Of a DNA stretch of 64,000 bases, positions 44,980 through 53,711 are shown in pieces; position 1 is the stretch's first letter, and each line of letters opens with the position of its first letter. Source of the stretch: DATBLE01 sp963837265 (GTDB taxonomy: Bacteria; Actinomycetota; Thermoleophilia; Gaiellales; Gaiellaceae); contig CAWIMQ010000006.1 in NCBI GenBank assembly GCA_963837265.1, forward strand, positions 310,001-374,000. The letters are read 5' to 3'. Below the pieces are notes generated by a model. The model made no database searches, was not told the origin of the DNA, and saw only the letters and a list, made by a program, of their open reading frames with translations. The position numbers were made by a program, and so were the translations under genes.

Positions 44980-45587
44980 CGCGACGCCGCTCGAGCTACC
45001 GGTCGCTCGCCCCGCTCCAGCGCGACAACCGCGCTTGCCGGGCCTGCGCCGAGGCAGGCTACCGGCTCGAGTCGCGGCCGGTGCTCGAGGGTCACGACGG
45101 GCAACTCGCGTACCTGTACGGGCAGGCGCCGGGCGTGCTGGAAGGCCGGGAGCGGCGGCCATGGCGCGGGCCAGCCGGCCGGAACCTCCGCCGCTGGCTC
45201 GGGCTCGACGAGGACGACTTCTACGCCACCTTCTACTGCGCGTCGGTGACACGCTGCGATCCGGGGCGATCGGCCTCCGGCTCGGGCGACCGGGTGCCCG
45301 CACCACAGGAACAGGAGCTCTGCGCGTTCTGGCTCGACTGGGAGGTGCGGCTCCTCCGGCCTGCGCTGATCGTCACCGTCGGCGCCCTCGCCGCCCGCCG
45401 CCTCCTCGGCCGGCGCAGCCTCGGCGAGTGCATAGGCGCCACGTTCGAACACGCGGGCGCGACGGTCGTCCCGCTCCCCCACCCGTCCGGGGTCAGCCGC
45501 TGGCTGAACGAGCCGGCGAACCGCGCCCGGCTCGACGACGCCCTCGCCCTGATCCGCGCACGCCTAGACGCTCTCGACCGCGAATAG
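44976..45587 (+). CDS. Uracil-DNA glycosylase, iron-sulfur type (family 4/5-like)
   Basis: 203 residues. Cysteines at 21, 24, 94 and 116 (CRAC, VTRCDPG, QELC) are in the spacing of the 4Fe-4S cluster, the water-activating motif reads GQAPG at 49-53, and the C-terminal loop is PLPHPSGVSRW. TTG at 44976 shares TTGA with the methyltransferase. It would remove uracil from deaminated DNA. Exact family (4, 5 or X) cannot be decided. It overlaps the convergent cyclase gene by 24 bases. Confidence 0.85.
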   Translation: MTRRRSSYRSLAPLQRDNRACRACAEAGYRLESRPVLEGHDGQLAYLYGQAPGVLEGRERRPWRGPAGRNLRRWLGLDEDDFYATFYCASVTRCDPGRSASGSGDRVPAPQEQELCAFWLDWEVRLLRPALIVTVGALAARRLLGRRSLGECIGATFEHAGATVVPLPHPSGVSRWLNEPANRARLDDALALIRARLDALDRE

Positions 45588-46907
45588 CCGCCACTCGCCC
45601 GGGATACCCTTGAGCTCGGCGACGCCGCGCTCGTGGAAGACGATCCCCGAGCCGGCCACGAGATCCCTGATCGTCTGCGAGACCAGTACTTCGCCCGGCT
45701 CGGCCAGTGCCGCGATTCGCGCTCCGATCGAGACCGCGATCCCCGCGACCTTGCCGTCCAGCAGCTCGCACTCGCCCGTGTGCAAGCCCGCGCGGATCTG
45801 GAGCCCGAGACCTCGGATCTCGTCCGTGATCGCGCTCGCGCACCGGATCGCGCGCGCAGGCCCGTCGAAACGGGCGAAGAACCCGTCGCCCGAGGTGTCG
45901 AGCTCGACGCCTCGATAGCGGGCCAGCTGCCGCCGCGTCTCTTCGTGGTGCCGCTCGAGGAGGTCGCGCCAGCCTCGGTCACCCAGCTCCGCCGCCCTGA
46001 CCGTCGAGCCGACGATGTCCGTGAACAGGACCGTGGCGAGCACGCTCTCTCGCGGCTCCTCGCCGCCGCCGGCGCAGACGGGGACGACGAAGTCCCGAAT
46101 CGCGCCGACCACCGACTCCCAGTCACCCGCGTAGGGGAAGTGCTGGTCACCGGGAAGCTCGACGAACCGCGCACCGGGGATCTGCCCGGCCATCCAGCGC
46201 GCGCCTTCGATCGGGATCGGATCCCCGATCCGGTGAAGAATCAGCGTCGGCACCCTGATCGTGGGCAGGACCGGTCGCACGTCGATCTCGGCGTTCATCC
46301 GCGCCAGCTGGACAACCGCTCCGGGGCTCGCGCTCAACCGGCGGCGGCGCGCGATCCGCCGGACCTCGTCGGGCGCTGCGCGGGCGCCCTCTTCTTCGAG
46401 CATCGCCCGCACTTCCTCCTCGCTGCCCCAGGTCTTCGCGTCCTTCTCCCACTCCGCCAGGTACTCGTGCTTCGGCTCTCGCCACGGAAAGCCCGGGCCG
46501 CGCACGAACCGCGGCAGCGATCCGTAGTTGACCAGCGCCCATGTGCGTTCCGGGTAGGTCGCCGCGAAGAGGACCGCCATCGGGCCCCCCTCCGACACGC
46601 CGACGAGCGCCGCCCGGTCGGAGCCGCCCGCGTCCATCACGGCCCGGATGTCGTCCATGCGGGTCTCGAGGTCGGCGATCCCGGCGACGCGGTCGGACAG
46701 CCCGGTGCCGCGCTTGTCGAAGATGAACAGGCGCGAGAACGACGCGAGCGCGCGAAAGAAGCGCGCCTGCCCGGGATCTTCCCAGACCAGCTCGACGTTC
46801 GAGAATGCGCCGGGGGTCCAGACGAGGTCGAACGGCCCGTCGCCGAGCACCTGGTAGGCGATCGAGACGTCGCCGCTCGTCGCGTAGCGGGTCTCGGGGA
46901 CGTCCAC
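45564..46907 (-). CDS. Alpha/beta hydrolase fused to a class III adenylate/guanylate cyclase
   Basis: 447 residues. An N-terminal hydrolase domain (1-275) keeps a full triad in order: nucleophile Ser105 in GVSEGG, Asp229 in IGDP and His256 in GDQHF. The C-terminal cyclase domain has VLFTDIVGS (metal Asp at 296), DTSGDGFF at 337-344 and GLHTGECE. The hydrolase may sense a ligand. GTG at 46907 lies back to back with the ABC transporter gene. Confidence 0.88.
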   Translation of the reverse strand: MDVPETRYATSGDVSIAYQVLGDGPFDLVWTPGAFSNVELVWEDPGQARFFRALASFSRLFIFDKRGTGLSDRVAGIADLETRMDDIRAVMDAGGSDRAALVGVSEGGPMAVLFAATYPERTWALVNYGSLPRFVRGPGFPWREPKHEYLAEWEKDAKTWGSEEEVRAMLEEEGARAAPDEVRRIARRRRLSASPGAVVQLARMNAEIDVRPVLPTIRVPTLILHRIGDPIPIEGARWMAGQIPGARFVELPGDQHFPYAGDWESVVGAIRDFVVPVCAGGGEEPRESVLATVLFTDIVGSTVRAAELGDRGWRDLLERHHEETRRQLARYRGVELDTSGDGFFARFDGPARAIRCASAITDEIRGLGLQIRAGLHTGECELLDGKVAGIAVSIGARIAALAEPGEVLVSQTIRDLVAGSGIVFHERGVAELKGIPGEWRLFAVESV

Positions 46908-46911
46908 GGGC

Positions 46912-46917
46912 TAAGTT
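46912..46917 (+). promoter_or_regulatory. Putative -10 box of the ABC transporter operon
   Basis: TAAGTT six bases before the ATG, within the 16-base gap that separates it from the divergent cyclase gene. Confidence 0.45.
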
Positions 46918-46923
46918 TCGGGC

Positions 46924-48714
46924 ATGGCCGTCGTCCCGTACAGGCGGACGTTCACCCGCCTGCTCGGGTTTCTGAAGCCGTACCGCGTGTCGCTCGTCGT
47001 CTCGATCGTGCTCGCCGTCGGCTCGCAGGCAGCACAGGTCGCGCTGATCTGGGTCACCGGCCACGTCGTCGACCACGCGATCCGCCCCCGCGACAACCAT
47101 GAGCTGTGGGTCTTCGTCTGGGTGATCGTCGGGCTCGGCGCCCTGAAGGCGACGCTGATGGTCGGCCGCCGCCTGATCTCCGGTCGGCAGGCACTCGGGG
47201 TGGAGATGGATCTGCGCAACGGGCTCTACTCCCGGCTCGTCCGCCTCTCATTCGGCTTCTACGACCGACACCAGACGGGCCAGCTGATGTCCCGCGCCAC
47301 CGTCGACCTCCAGGGAGTGCGCTTCTTCCTCGGCTACGGCCTGATCTTCTTCTTCCAGAACGGGCTCACGGTGCTCTCGGTGACCACGGTGCTCTTCTTC
47401 TACCAGTGGCGGCTCGCGCTGATCACCGTCGCGGTCGTTCCGCTCCTGACGGTGCTCGCCTACCGCTACAGCCACGTGGCCCACCCGACGCTCCGGGAGG
47501 TACAGCAGAAGCTCGCCGACGTCGCCACGGTCGCCCAGGAGAACATCGTCGGCGTCCACGTCGTGAAGGCGTTCGCGCAGGAGCCCGCAGAGGAGGCGAA
47601 GTTCGACGCGCGCTCGGAGGCGGTCTTCGCACAGACGCTGAAGGCGAACCGGCAGCGTGCCCTGTACGTGCCGCTCATCTCCTTCATCCCGCTCCTCGCC
47701 CAGGCGGCGGTCCTGCTGGTCGGGGCACGGATGGTGCAGCGCGGGAGTCTCTCGGTCGGAAGCTTCGTTGCGTTCAACCTGTACCTCGGGATGCTCGTCA
47801 CGCCGCTCCGGTCTCTCGGGATGTGGATCGGCCAGGCGCAGCGCGCCACGGCGTCCGGCGAGCGGATCTTCCAGGTGATGGATGAGCCGGAGGAGGTCGC
47901 CGACGGCCCGGCCGCGATCGAGCTCCCGCCCGGGCCCGGTCTCGTTCGGTTCGAGGGCGTCTCGTTCGAGTACCTCGCCGGCCGCCCGGTGCTGCTCGGC
48001 ATCGACCTCGAGGTTCCCGCCGGCCGGACGGTTGCGCTGATCGGCCATACCGGCTCGGGCAAGACGACGCTCACCGCGCTCGTCCCCCGCTTCTACGACG
48101 TCACCGCCGGTCGGGTCACCGTCGACGGCCACGACGTCCGCGACCTGACGCTCGCCTCGCTCCGCCGCGCAGTCGGCGTGATCTCCCAGGACCCGTTCCT
48201 CTTCTCGGCGACCGTCCGCGAGAACATCGCGTTCGGCGCGGGCGACCTGCCCGAGCAGGCGGTCGAAGCGGTCGCGCGGGCCGCCCAGGCGCACGAGTTC
48301 ATCGAGCGGCTCCCGCAGGGGTACGACACGGTGATCGGCGAGCGCGGGATCACGCTTTCCGGGGGCCAGCGGCAACGGCTCGCGATCGCAAGGGCGCTCG
48401 CCGTCGATCCGCGTATCCTGGTGCTCGACGACGCGACCGCCTCGGTGGACGCGTCGACCGAGGCGCTGATCCGCGTCGGGCTGCGCGGAGCGATGGCCGG
48501 TCGGACCACGTTCATCATCGCCCACCGCCTGTCCACGATCGCCATGGCCGACGAGATCGTCGTGCTCGACGAGGGCCGCATCGCAGCGCGGGGAACACAC
48601 GCCGAGCTGCTGACGACGAGCCCCGTCTACCGCGAGATCTACGAGCACGGCCTGCTCGAGCGCCGGTTCGCCGACGCAGTCGAGGCGCGGGCCGGGATCG
48701 GGGAGGTCGCGTGA
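46924..48714 (+). CDS. ABC exporter half-transporter, subunit 1
   Basis: 596 residues: six transmembrane helices in the first 330 residues, then a nucleotide-binding domain with Walker A GHTGSGKTT (about 373), ABC signature LSGGQRQ (about 478) and Walker B ILVLDDATASVD. The catalytic Glu after Walker B is Asp here. That is typical of the degenerate site of heterodimeric exporters. The second half follows after an 81-codon frame. Substrate unknown; lipid or drug export are common. Confidence 0.93.
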   Translation: MAVVPYRRTFTRLLGFLKPYRVSLVVSIVLAVGSQAAQVALIWVTGHVVDHAIRPRDNHELWVFVWVIVGLGALKATLMVGRRLISGRQALGVEMDLRNGLYSRLVRLSFGFYDRHQTGQLMSRATVDLQGVRFFLGYGLIFFFQNGLTVLSVTTVLFFYQWRLALITVAVVPLLTVLAYRYSHVAHPTLREVQQKLADVATVAQENIVGVHVVKAFAQEPAEEAKFDARSEAVFAQTLKANRQRALYVPLISFIPLLAQAAVLLVGARMVQRGSLSVGSFVAFNLYLGMLVTPLRSLGMWIGQAQRATASGERIFQVMDEPEEVADGPAAIELPPGPGLVRFEGVSFEYLAGRPVLLGIDLEVPAGRTVALIGHTGSGKTTLTALVPRFYDVTAGRVTVDGHDVRDLTLASLRRAVGVISQDPFLFSATVRENIAFGAGDLPEQAVEAVARAAQAHEFIERLPQGYDTVIGERGITLSGGQRQRLAIARALAVDPRILVLDDATASVDASTEALIRVGLRGAMAGRTTFIIAHRLSTIAMADEIVVLDEGRIAARGTHAELLTTSPVYREIYEHGLLERRFADAVEARAGIGEVA

Positions 48715-48956
48715 CGCACCGGACCGTCGGCACGCCCGCCGACGCCGCGACCGATTCCCGCCGCGACGGGATCGGCACGACCGCGACACAGACCGGCACT
48801 CGGCGGTCACGGATCGGCGTGCACATCGCCGGTATCGTCGTCGCCAGAGGGCGGCGGGACGGCTCCCCACCCATGGGTGGGGGCTCGGGTGGAGGCTCGT
48901 CTTCTCCCGGCAGGGCCGGCGCCGGTGCCGCCGGCGGCCGGGGCGGGGCGGCATGA
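48711..48956 (+). CDS. Possible small ORF between the two ABC halves
   Basis: 81 codons that begin with a GTGA overlap with the first ABC gene and end with an ATGA overlap with the second, like real operon partners. The sequence is low complexity: Thr/Arg-rich first, then Gly/Ser-rich (PPMGGGSGGGSSSPGRAG). It contains the dispersed hairpin element at 48831-48884. It has no family or membrane helix. It may be a spacer rather than a gene. Confidence 0.35.
   Translation: MTHRTVGTPADAATDSRRDGIGTTATQTGTRRSRIGVHIAGIVVARGRRDGSPPMGGGSGGGSSSPGRAGAGAAGGRGGAA
48831..48884. repeat. Dispersed ~55-base element, copy 2
   Basis: GGTATCGTCGTCGCC, AGAGGGCGGCGGG and the hairpin CCCCACCC-AT-GGGTGGGG (48865-48882). 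Same order and spacing as at 44186-44240, only the loop and a few bases differ. Confidence 0.7.
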
Positions 48957-50758
48957 GAGTCCATCAGCCCGGCGGGCATCTCCTGCAGGAGCGTGGTGCG
49001 CAGGTTCGCGACTGGTCCTGGCGCCGGACGCGCCGGCGGTTTTCGACGCTCGCCCAGCTGACCGCCCCGTACAGGGCGCGCACCGCCTTCTCGATCGTCT
49101 CGCTCCTCGCCGCGACCGCCACTGCGCTTGCGCCGCCGTTTCTGGCCAAGTACGCCCTCGACGACGCGATCCGTTCCGGCCGGCACGGCCGCCTCTACCT
49201 CGTCGTCGCGATCTTCGTCGCGGCGGGGCTCGCGAACTGGGGAATGACCTACGCACAGACCTACCTGACCGGCTGGGTCGGCGAGCGGATGCTCGCCGAC
49301 CTGCGCTCTCAGCTCTTCGGCCACCTCCAGCGGCTCTCGCTCGGCTTCTACGAGCGCAACCGGGCGGGCGTGATCATCAGCCGCCTGACGAACGACGTCG
49401 AGGCGCTCGACCAGCTCGTCACCGACGGCGTCTCCACGCTCGTCCAGAGCACGCTCACGCTCGGCGGGACCGCGATCCTCCTGTTCGTCCTGGACTGGCG
49501 GCTGGCGCTCGCGACGCTCGCCGTGATCCCGGTGATGAGCGTGGGGACGGCGCTCTTCCGCACCTACTCGACGCGCGCCTACCGCGCCGTGCGGGAGCGG
49601 CTCGGTCTCGTCACCGCGACGCTCGCCGAGGACATCGCCGGGATGCGCGTCGTGCAGGCGTTCACGCGCGAGCAGGCGAACATTCACAACTTCCGGGAGA
49701 TCAGCGACCGCTACCGCCGGGCCAACCAGCAGACGGTGGTCCTGAACGGCCTCTACTTCCCCTTCGTCGACCTGCTCTCGACGGTCGCATTGGCAGTCGT
49801 CCTCGGCTACGGCGGCCAGCTGTACTTCGGCGGCGACGTGACGATCGGGACGCTGTTCGCGTTCATGCTCTACGTCCAGAACTTCTTCGACCCGGTCCAG
49901 CAGCTTTCGCAGCTCTACGGGACGTTCCTCTCGGCGACCGCCGCCCTCGACAAGATCACCGACGTCCTCGACGAGGAGCCGCAGGTTCGCGACCGGCCGG
50001 ACGCGCGCGACCTCGACCTCGTCCACGGCCACGTCCGCTTCGAGGCCGTGCGCTTCTCGTACGGGACGGGCGAGGAGGTGCTGCACGGGATCGACCTCGA
50101 CGTTCCGCCGGGAACGACCGTCGCGCTCGTCGGCCACACCGGCGCGGGGAAGTCGACGATCGCCAAGCTGCTCGCGCGGTTCTACGACCCGACCCACGGC
50201 AGGATCACGATCGACGGCGTCGACCTGCGCGACGTGACGCAGGCCTCGCTTCGCCGCCAGCTCGGCGTCGTTCCCCAGGAGGGCTTCCTCTTCGCCGGAA
50301 CCGTCCGCGACAACGTCGCCTTCGGCCGCCCGGACGCAACCGAGGACCAGGTCGTCGCCGCCGCACGGACCGTCGGCGCGCACGACTTCGTCGGCCGCCT
50401 GGAGGACGGCTACGGCACCCAGCTGGGCGAGCGCGGCTCGCGACTCTCGCTCGGCCAGCGGCAGCTGGTCGCCTTCGCCCGCGCGCTGCTCGCCGACCCG
50501 CGCATCCTCGTCCTCGACGAGGCGACCTCGTCGGTGGACATCGGCACCGAGCGGCGGATCGAGGCAGCGCTCCGCACGCTGCTCGCGGGCCGGACGGCGT
50601 TCATCATCGCGCACCGCCTCTCGACGATCCGGGACGCCGACCTGATCGTCGTCCTCGAGCACGGCCGGATCGTCGAGCAGGGCTCGCACGAGGAGCTGCT
50701 CGCCCGCCGTGGCCTGTACACGAGCCTGTACGGCGACTGGGCCGCCGACGTGGCCTGA
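48953..50758 (+). CDS. ABC exporter half-transporter, subunit 2
   Basis: 601 residues with six transmembrane helices after a basic N-terminus, then Walker A GHTGAGKST (about 394), Walker B ILVLDEATSSVD with the normal Glu, but a changed signature LSLGQRQ (about 498). The unusual signature here and the Asp in subunit 1 fall in the same composite ATP site, so the pair should have one active and one degenerate site. ATG at 48953. Forms an operon with subunit 1. Confidence 0.93.
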   Translation: MRVHQPGGHLLQERGAQVRDWSWRRTRRRFSTLAQLTAPYRARTAFSIVSLLAATATALAPPFLAKYALDDAIRSGRHGRLYLVVAIFVAAGLANWGMTYAQTYLTGWVGERMLADLRSQLFGHLQRLSLGFYERNRAGVIISRLTNDVEALDQLVTDGVSTLVQSTLTLGGTAILLFVLDWRLALATLAVIPVMSVGTALFRTYSTRAYRAVRERLGLVTATLAEDIAGMRVVQAFTREQANIHNFREISDRYRRANQQTVVLNGLYFPFVDLLSTVALAVVLGYGGQLYFGGDVTIGTLFAFMLYVQNFFDPVQQLSQLYGTFLSATAALDKITDVLDEEPQVRDRPDARDLDLVHGHVRFEAVRFSYGTGEEVLHGIDLDVPPGTTVALVGHTGAGKSTIAKLLARFYDPTHGRITIDGVDLRDVTQASLRRQLGVVPQEGFLFAGTVRDNVAFGRPDATEDQVVAAARTVGAHDFVGRLEDGYGTQLGERGSRLSLGQRQLVAFARALLADPRILVLDEATSSVDIGTERRIEAALRTLLAGRTAFIIAHRLSTIRDADLIVVLEHGRIVEQGSHEELLARRGLYTSLYGDWAADVA

Positions 50759-50760
50759 TC

Positions 50761-50766
50761 TAGAGT
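50761..50766 (+). promoter_or_regulatory. Putative -10 box of the HD-UspA/UbiB operon
   Basis: TAGAGT seven bases before the GTG at 50774. The same hexamer occurs before the SnoaL-like gene at 62011-62016. Confidence 0.5.
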
Positions 50767-50773
50767 CTCACCG

Positions 50774-51652
50774 GTGGCGCTCGACAAGGAGACCGAGGAG
50801 CGGATCGAGCAACCGGTCTCGGACCAGGCCGAGCAGGAGACGCGGCTGACGCCGGCGGAGGCCGTCGACCAGATGCGGATCCGGGCGCCGGAGCGGGCGA
50901 ACCGCAAGCTGCGGACGCTGCTCGAGCGGGTCAACGCCGACCGGCGGCTGAAGGCATGGTGGCACGTCGCGAACGTGAACGCGACCGTACGGATGGGGAT
51001 CAACGACCACTCCTGGGTCCACATCCAGATCGTCACCAACATCGCGCTCAAGCTCCTGCGCCAGCTGACGAAGCACCACGTCGAGCCGTCGGTCGTCCGG
51101 GACTTCGGAATGACGAACGAGGACGCCGAGGTCGTCGTCGTGCTCGGCGCGCTCCTCCACGACGCCGGGATGGCGATCCACCGCGAGGGTCACGAGGAGT
51201 TCAGCCTGTTCCTCGTCGAGCCCGAAATCCGGAAGCTGCTCGACGGCGTCTACGAGGAGCCCGCGCTGACCGTGATCGTCTCGGAGGTTCTCCAGGCGAT
51301 CATCTCGCATCGCGCCGGGGGCGAGCCGTTCTCGCTCGAGGCCGGGATCGTCCGGGTCGCCGACGCGCTCGACATGGCGCAGGGTCGCTCGCGCATCCCG
51401 TTCGAGCGCGGCCGGGTCTCGATGCACTCGCTGTCCGCGGCGGCGATCGACGAGATCAAGATCGAGGACGGCGAGGCGAAGCCGATCCGGATCGAGATCC
51501 TGATGAACAACTCGTCCGGCCTCTACCAGGTGGACGGCCTCCTGAAGGCCAAGCTGAAGGGCTCCGGCCTGGAGCCGTACGTCGAGGTGATCGCGCACAT
51601 CGACACCGAGGCCGAGAAGCGGCTCGTTCCGATCTACCGGCTCGAGACCTGA
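50774..51652 (+). CDS. HD-domain phosphohydrolase
   Basis: 292 residues. Metal ligands of the HD fold: His in NDHSWVHIQI (79-83 region), His129-Asp130 in LLHDAGM and Asp in VADALDMAQG. Between them lie HREGHEEFSLFL and ISHRAGGEPFSLEAG. Related proteins are common in archaea and some bacteria; substrate unknown, possibly nucleotides. It ends four bases before the UspA-UbiB gene, forming an operon. Confidence 0.85.
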   Translation: MALDKETEERIEQPVSDQAEQETRLTPAEAVDQMRIRAPERANRKLRTLLERVNADRRLKAWWHVANVNATVRMGINDHSWVHIQIVTNIALKLLRQLTKHHVEPSVVRDFGMTNEDAEVVVVLGALLHDAGMAIHREGHEEFSLFLVEPEIRKLLDGVYEEPALTVIVSEVLQAIISHRAGGEPFSLEAGIVRVADALDMAQGRSRIPFERGRVSMHSLSAAAIDEIKIEDGEAKPIRIEILMNNSSGLYQVDGLLKAKLKGSGLEPYVEVIAHIDTEAEKRLVPIYRLET

Positions 51653-51656
51653 CGGC

Positions 51657-53612
51657 GTGAAGGTCGTCGTCGCCACCGATCGCTCGGAGACCGCGCGCCG
51701 GGCGGTCGCGTGGGCGGCCGACCTGGCCCGCGGGTTCGACGCCGAGCTCGTCCTGCTCCACGTCGTCGCCGAGCCCGAGGACGGCGTGGAGGAGCGGCTG
51801 AGGGCCGACGCGGCGGCGCTCCCGCGTGCGCGCGCCCTGATCGCCGTCGACGCCGACGTCCCCGCCGGGATCGTGCACGCCGCGGAACGGGAAGGCGCCG
51901 ACGTGCTCGTGGTCGGCAACGCCGGAATGGGCGGGCGCAGGGAGTTCCTGCTCGAGAACGTGCCTAACCGGATCTCGCACGCCGCGCGCTGCACGGTGGT
52001 GATCGTCAACACCACCGACGGCGCGGTACCGGAGCCCGAGGCGGAGGCGGCCGAGGAGGGAGGCCTGCTCGGCCGGGCGGCCGAGATCGGGCGCGTGCTG
52101 GCCCGGCTCGGGCTCGACGCCCGCGCGGCCGCCTCTCCCGCCGCCCAGGCCGAGCGCATCCGCGAAGCCCTGGAGCGGCTGGGGCCGACCTTCGCGAAGC
52201 TCGGGCAGGTCCTCTCGACGCGCCCCGACCTGATCCCCGTGGAGCTGGCCGACGAGCTGGCGAAGCTCCAGGACCGCGTCTCGCCGCTCGGCGAGGACGA
52301 GATCGTCCGCGTGATGGAGCAGGAGCTGCGCGTCCCCTGGGAGGACGTCTTCGCATCCATCGAGCCGGAGCCGCTCGCCGCGGGGACGATCGGCCAGGTC
52401 CACCTGGCGACGCTCGAGAGCGGCGAGCGGGTGGTCGTCAAGGTGCAGCGGCCGACCGCCCGCGAGGAGATCATGCGCGACCTGGCGCTCCTCGAGCTGT
52501 TCGCCGAGAAGGCGCTCGGACGGGAGGGGCTCCGGGAGACGGTCGACATCCCGGCCCTCGTCCAGCACCTGTCCGGGTCGTTGCGGCGCGAGCTCGACTT
52601 CCTGCAGGAGGCGGCGAACATCGAGCGGATGCGCGAGCTCCTGGCGCCGTACGGCCGGCTGGGCGTGCCACGCGTGTACCGGGAGCTCTCCACGCAGCGG
52701 CTGCTCGTGCTCGAGTTCGTCGAGGGCGTCCCGATCCGCGATTCGGAAGAGAGCCCCGAGCGCAGGGAAGCGGCGCGCCAGCTGCTCGAGTCCTTCTACC
52801 GCCAAATCCTGGTCGAGGGCTTCTTCCATGCCGACCCCCACCCGGGCAACCTGCTCTGGACGGGGGAGCGGATCGTCCTGCTCGATCTCGGCATGGTGGG
52901 CGAGGTGGGGTCGGAGCTGCGCGAGCTGATGATCGTGCTCCTGCTCGCGTTCGCGCGGAACGACCCGGCGTTTCTCGCCGAGGCGGTGCTGATGCTGGCC
53001 GGCGAGGAACACCGCGCCGACCTCGACCTCGACGCGCTCGCGCAGGAGTTCGGGGCCTTCGTCGAGCGGTTCCAGGTCGGCTCCCTGCGCGACATCCAGG
53101 TCGGCCCGATGCTCGACGGACTGATCCGGATCGCGAGCCGTCACGGTGTCCGGCTGCCCGCGTCGCTCGCGCTGAGCGGGAAGGCCTTCGGCCAGGTGCA
53201 GCTCGCGCTCGCAGAGCTCGACCCGCTGCTCGACCCGTTCCGCGTGGTCGGCGACTTCCTCGTCCGGAACGTCCGCGACCGGTTGATCCGGCAGGCCGAC
53301 CCGCAGCGCGTGTACTACGAGGGGCAGAAGCTCAAGCTCCGCCTCGGCAGGCTCTTCGAGGCGGTCGAGCGCGCGACCGGGGCCCGTCCCGGATCGAAGC
53401 TCCAGATCGACGTTCGCGGGGCGACCGCGATCGAGGAGGCGATCCGGCGTGCCGGCAGGCGGCTCGCGCTCGCGGCCGCAGCCGCCGGCGGGCTCGTCGG
53501 CGCCGCCACCACCACCGCGGCGGGCACCGCGAGCTGGCTTTCGATCGTGCTCGCCTCGGTCGCCGCCCTGATCGGTGTCTGGCTAGTCGTCGACATCGCC
53601 CGCAGCCCCTAG
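51657..53612 (+). CDS. Universal stress domain fused to a UbiB/ABC1-type atypical kinase
   Basis: 651 residues. Residues 1-120 form a UspA domain (MKVVVATDRSETARRAV start, VVGNAGMGGR as the ATP-loop). Residues 140-560 form a UbiB/ADCK kinase-like domain with the KxGQ motif FAKLGQVLSTRPD (181-184), the Ala/Gly loop as AAGTIGQVH (241-249), Lys262, HADPHPGN (391-398) and DLG at 410-412. The C-terminus carries two hydrophobic helices. UbiB proteins support quinone or isoprenoid lipid biosynthesis. The UspA fusion suggests stress or nucleotide sensing. GTG start. Confidence 0.88.
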   Translation: MKVVVATDRSETARRAVAWAADLARGFDAELVLLHVVAEPEDGVEERLRADAAALPRARALIAVDADVPAGIVHAAEREGADVLVVGNAGMGGRREFLLENVPNRISHAARCTVVIVNTTDGAVPEPEAEAAEEGGLLGRAAEIGRVLARLGLDARAAASPAAQAERIREALERLGPTFAKLGQVLSTRPDLIPVELADELAKLQDRVSPLGEDEIVRVMEQELRVPWEDVFASIEPEPLAAGTIGQVHLATLESGERVVVKVQRPTAREEIMRDLALLELFAEKALGREGLRETVDIPALVQHLSGSLRRELDFLQEAANIERMRELLAPYGRLGVPRVYRELSTQRLLVLEFVEGVPIRDSEESPERREAARQLLESFYRQILVEGFFHADPHPGNLLWTGERIVLLDLGMVGEVGSELRELMIVLLLAFARNDPAFLAEAVLMLAGEEHRADLDLDALAQEFGAFVERFQVGSLRDIQVGPMLDGLIRIASRHGVRLPASLALSGKAFGQVQLALAELDPLLDPFRVVGDFLVRNVRDRLIRQADPQRVYYEGQKLKLRLGRLFEAVERATGARPGSKLQIDVRGATAIEEAIRRAGRRLALAAAAAGGLVGAATTTAAGTASWLSIVLASVAALIGVWLVVDIARSP

Positions 53613-53711
53613 ATCCGGCCGGCGCGTCACCTTTCGGAGCCGCCGGTCGAGCACCAGGGCGAGCGCGGCCATCAGCCACCCGAGCACGAGGCGCTCCAGC
53701 CGCCTGCTCAC
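53583..53711 (-). CDS. Possible small single-pass membrane protein
   Basis: 42 codons: SRRLERLVLGWLMAALALVL forms one helix with basic flanks, then an RRPDLG tail. GTG at 53711 shares GTGA with the cyclase gene upstream. It overlaps the convergent kinase gene by 30 bases. No family. Supported only by coupling and by the membrane helix. Confidence 0.45.
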   Translation of the reverse strand: MSRRLERLVLGWLMAALALVLDRRLRKVTRRPDLGAAGDVDD

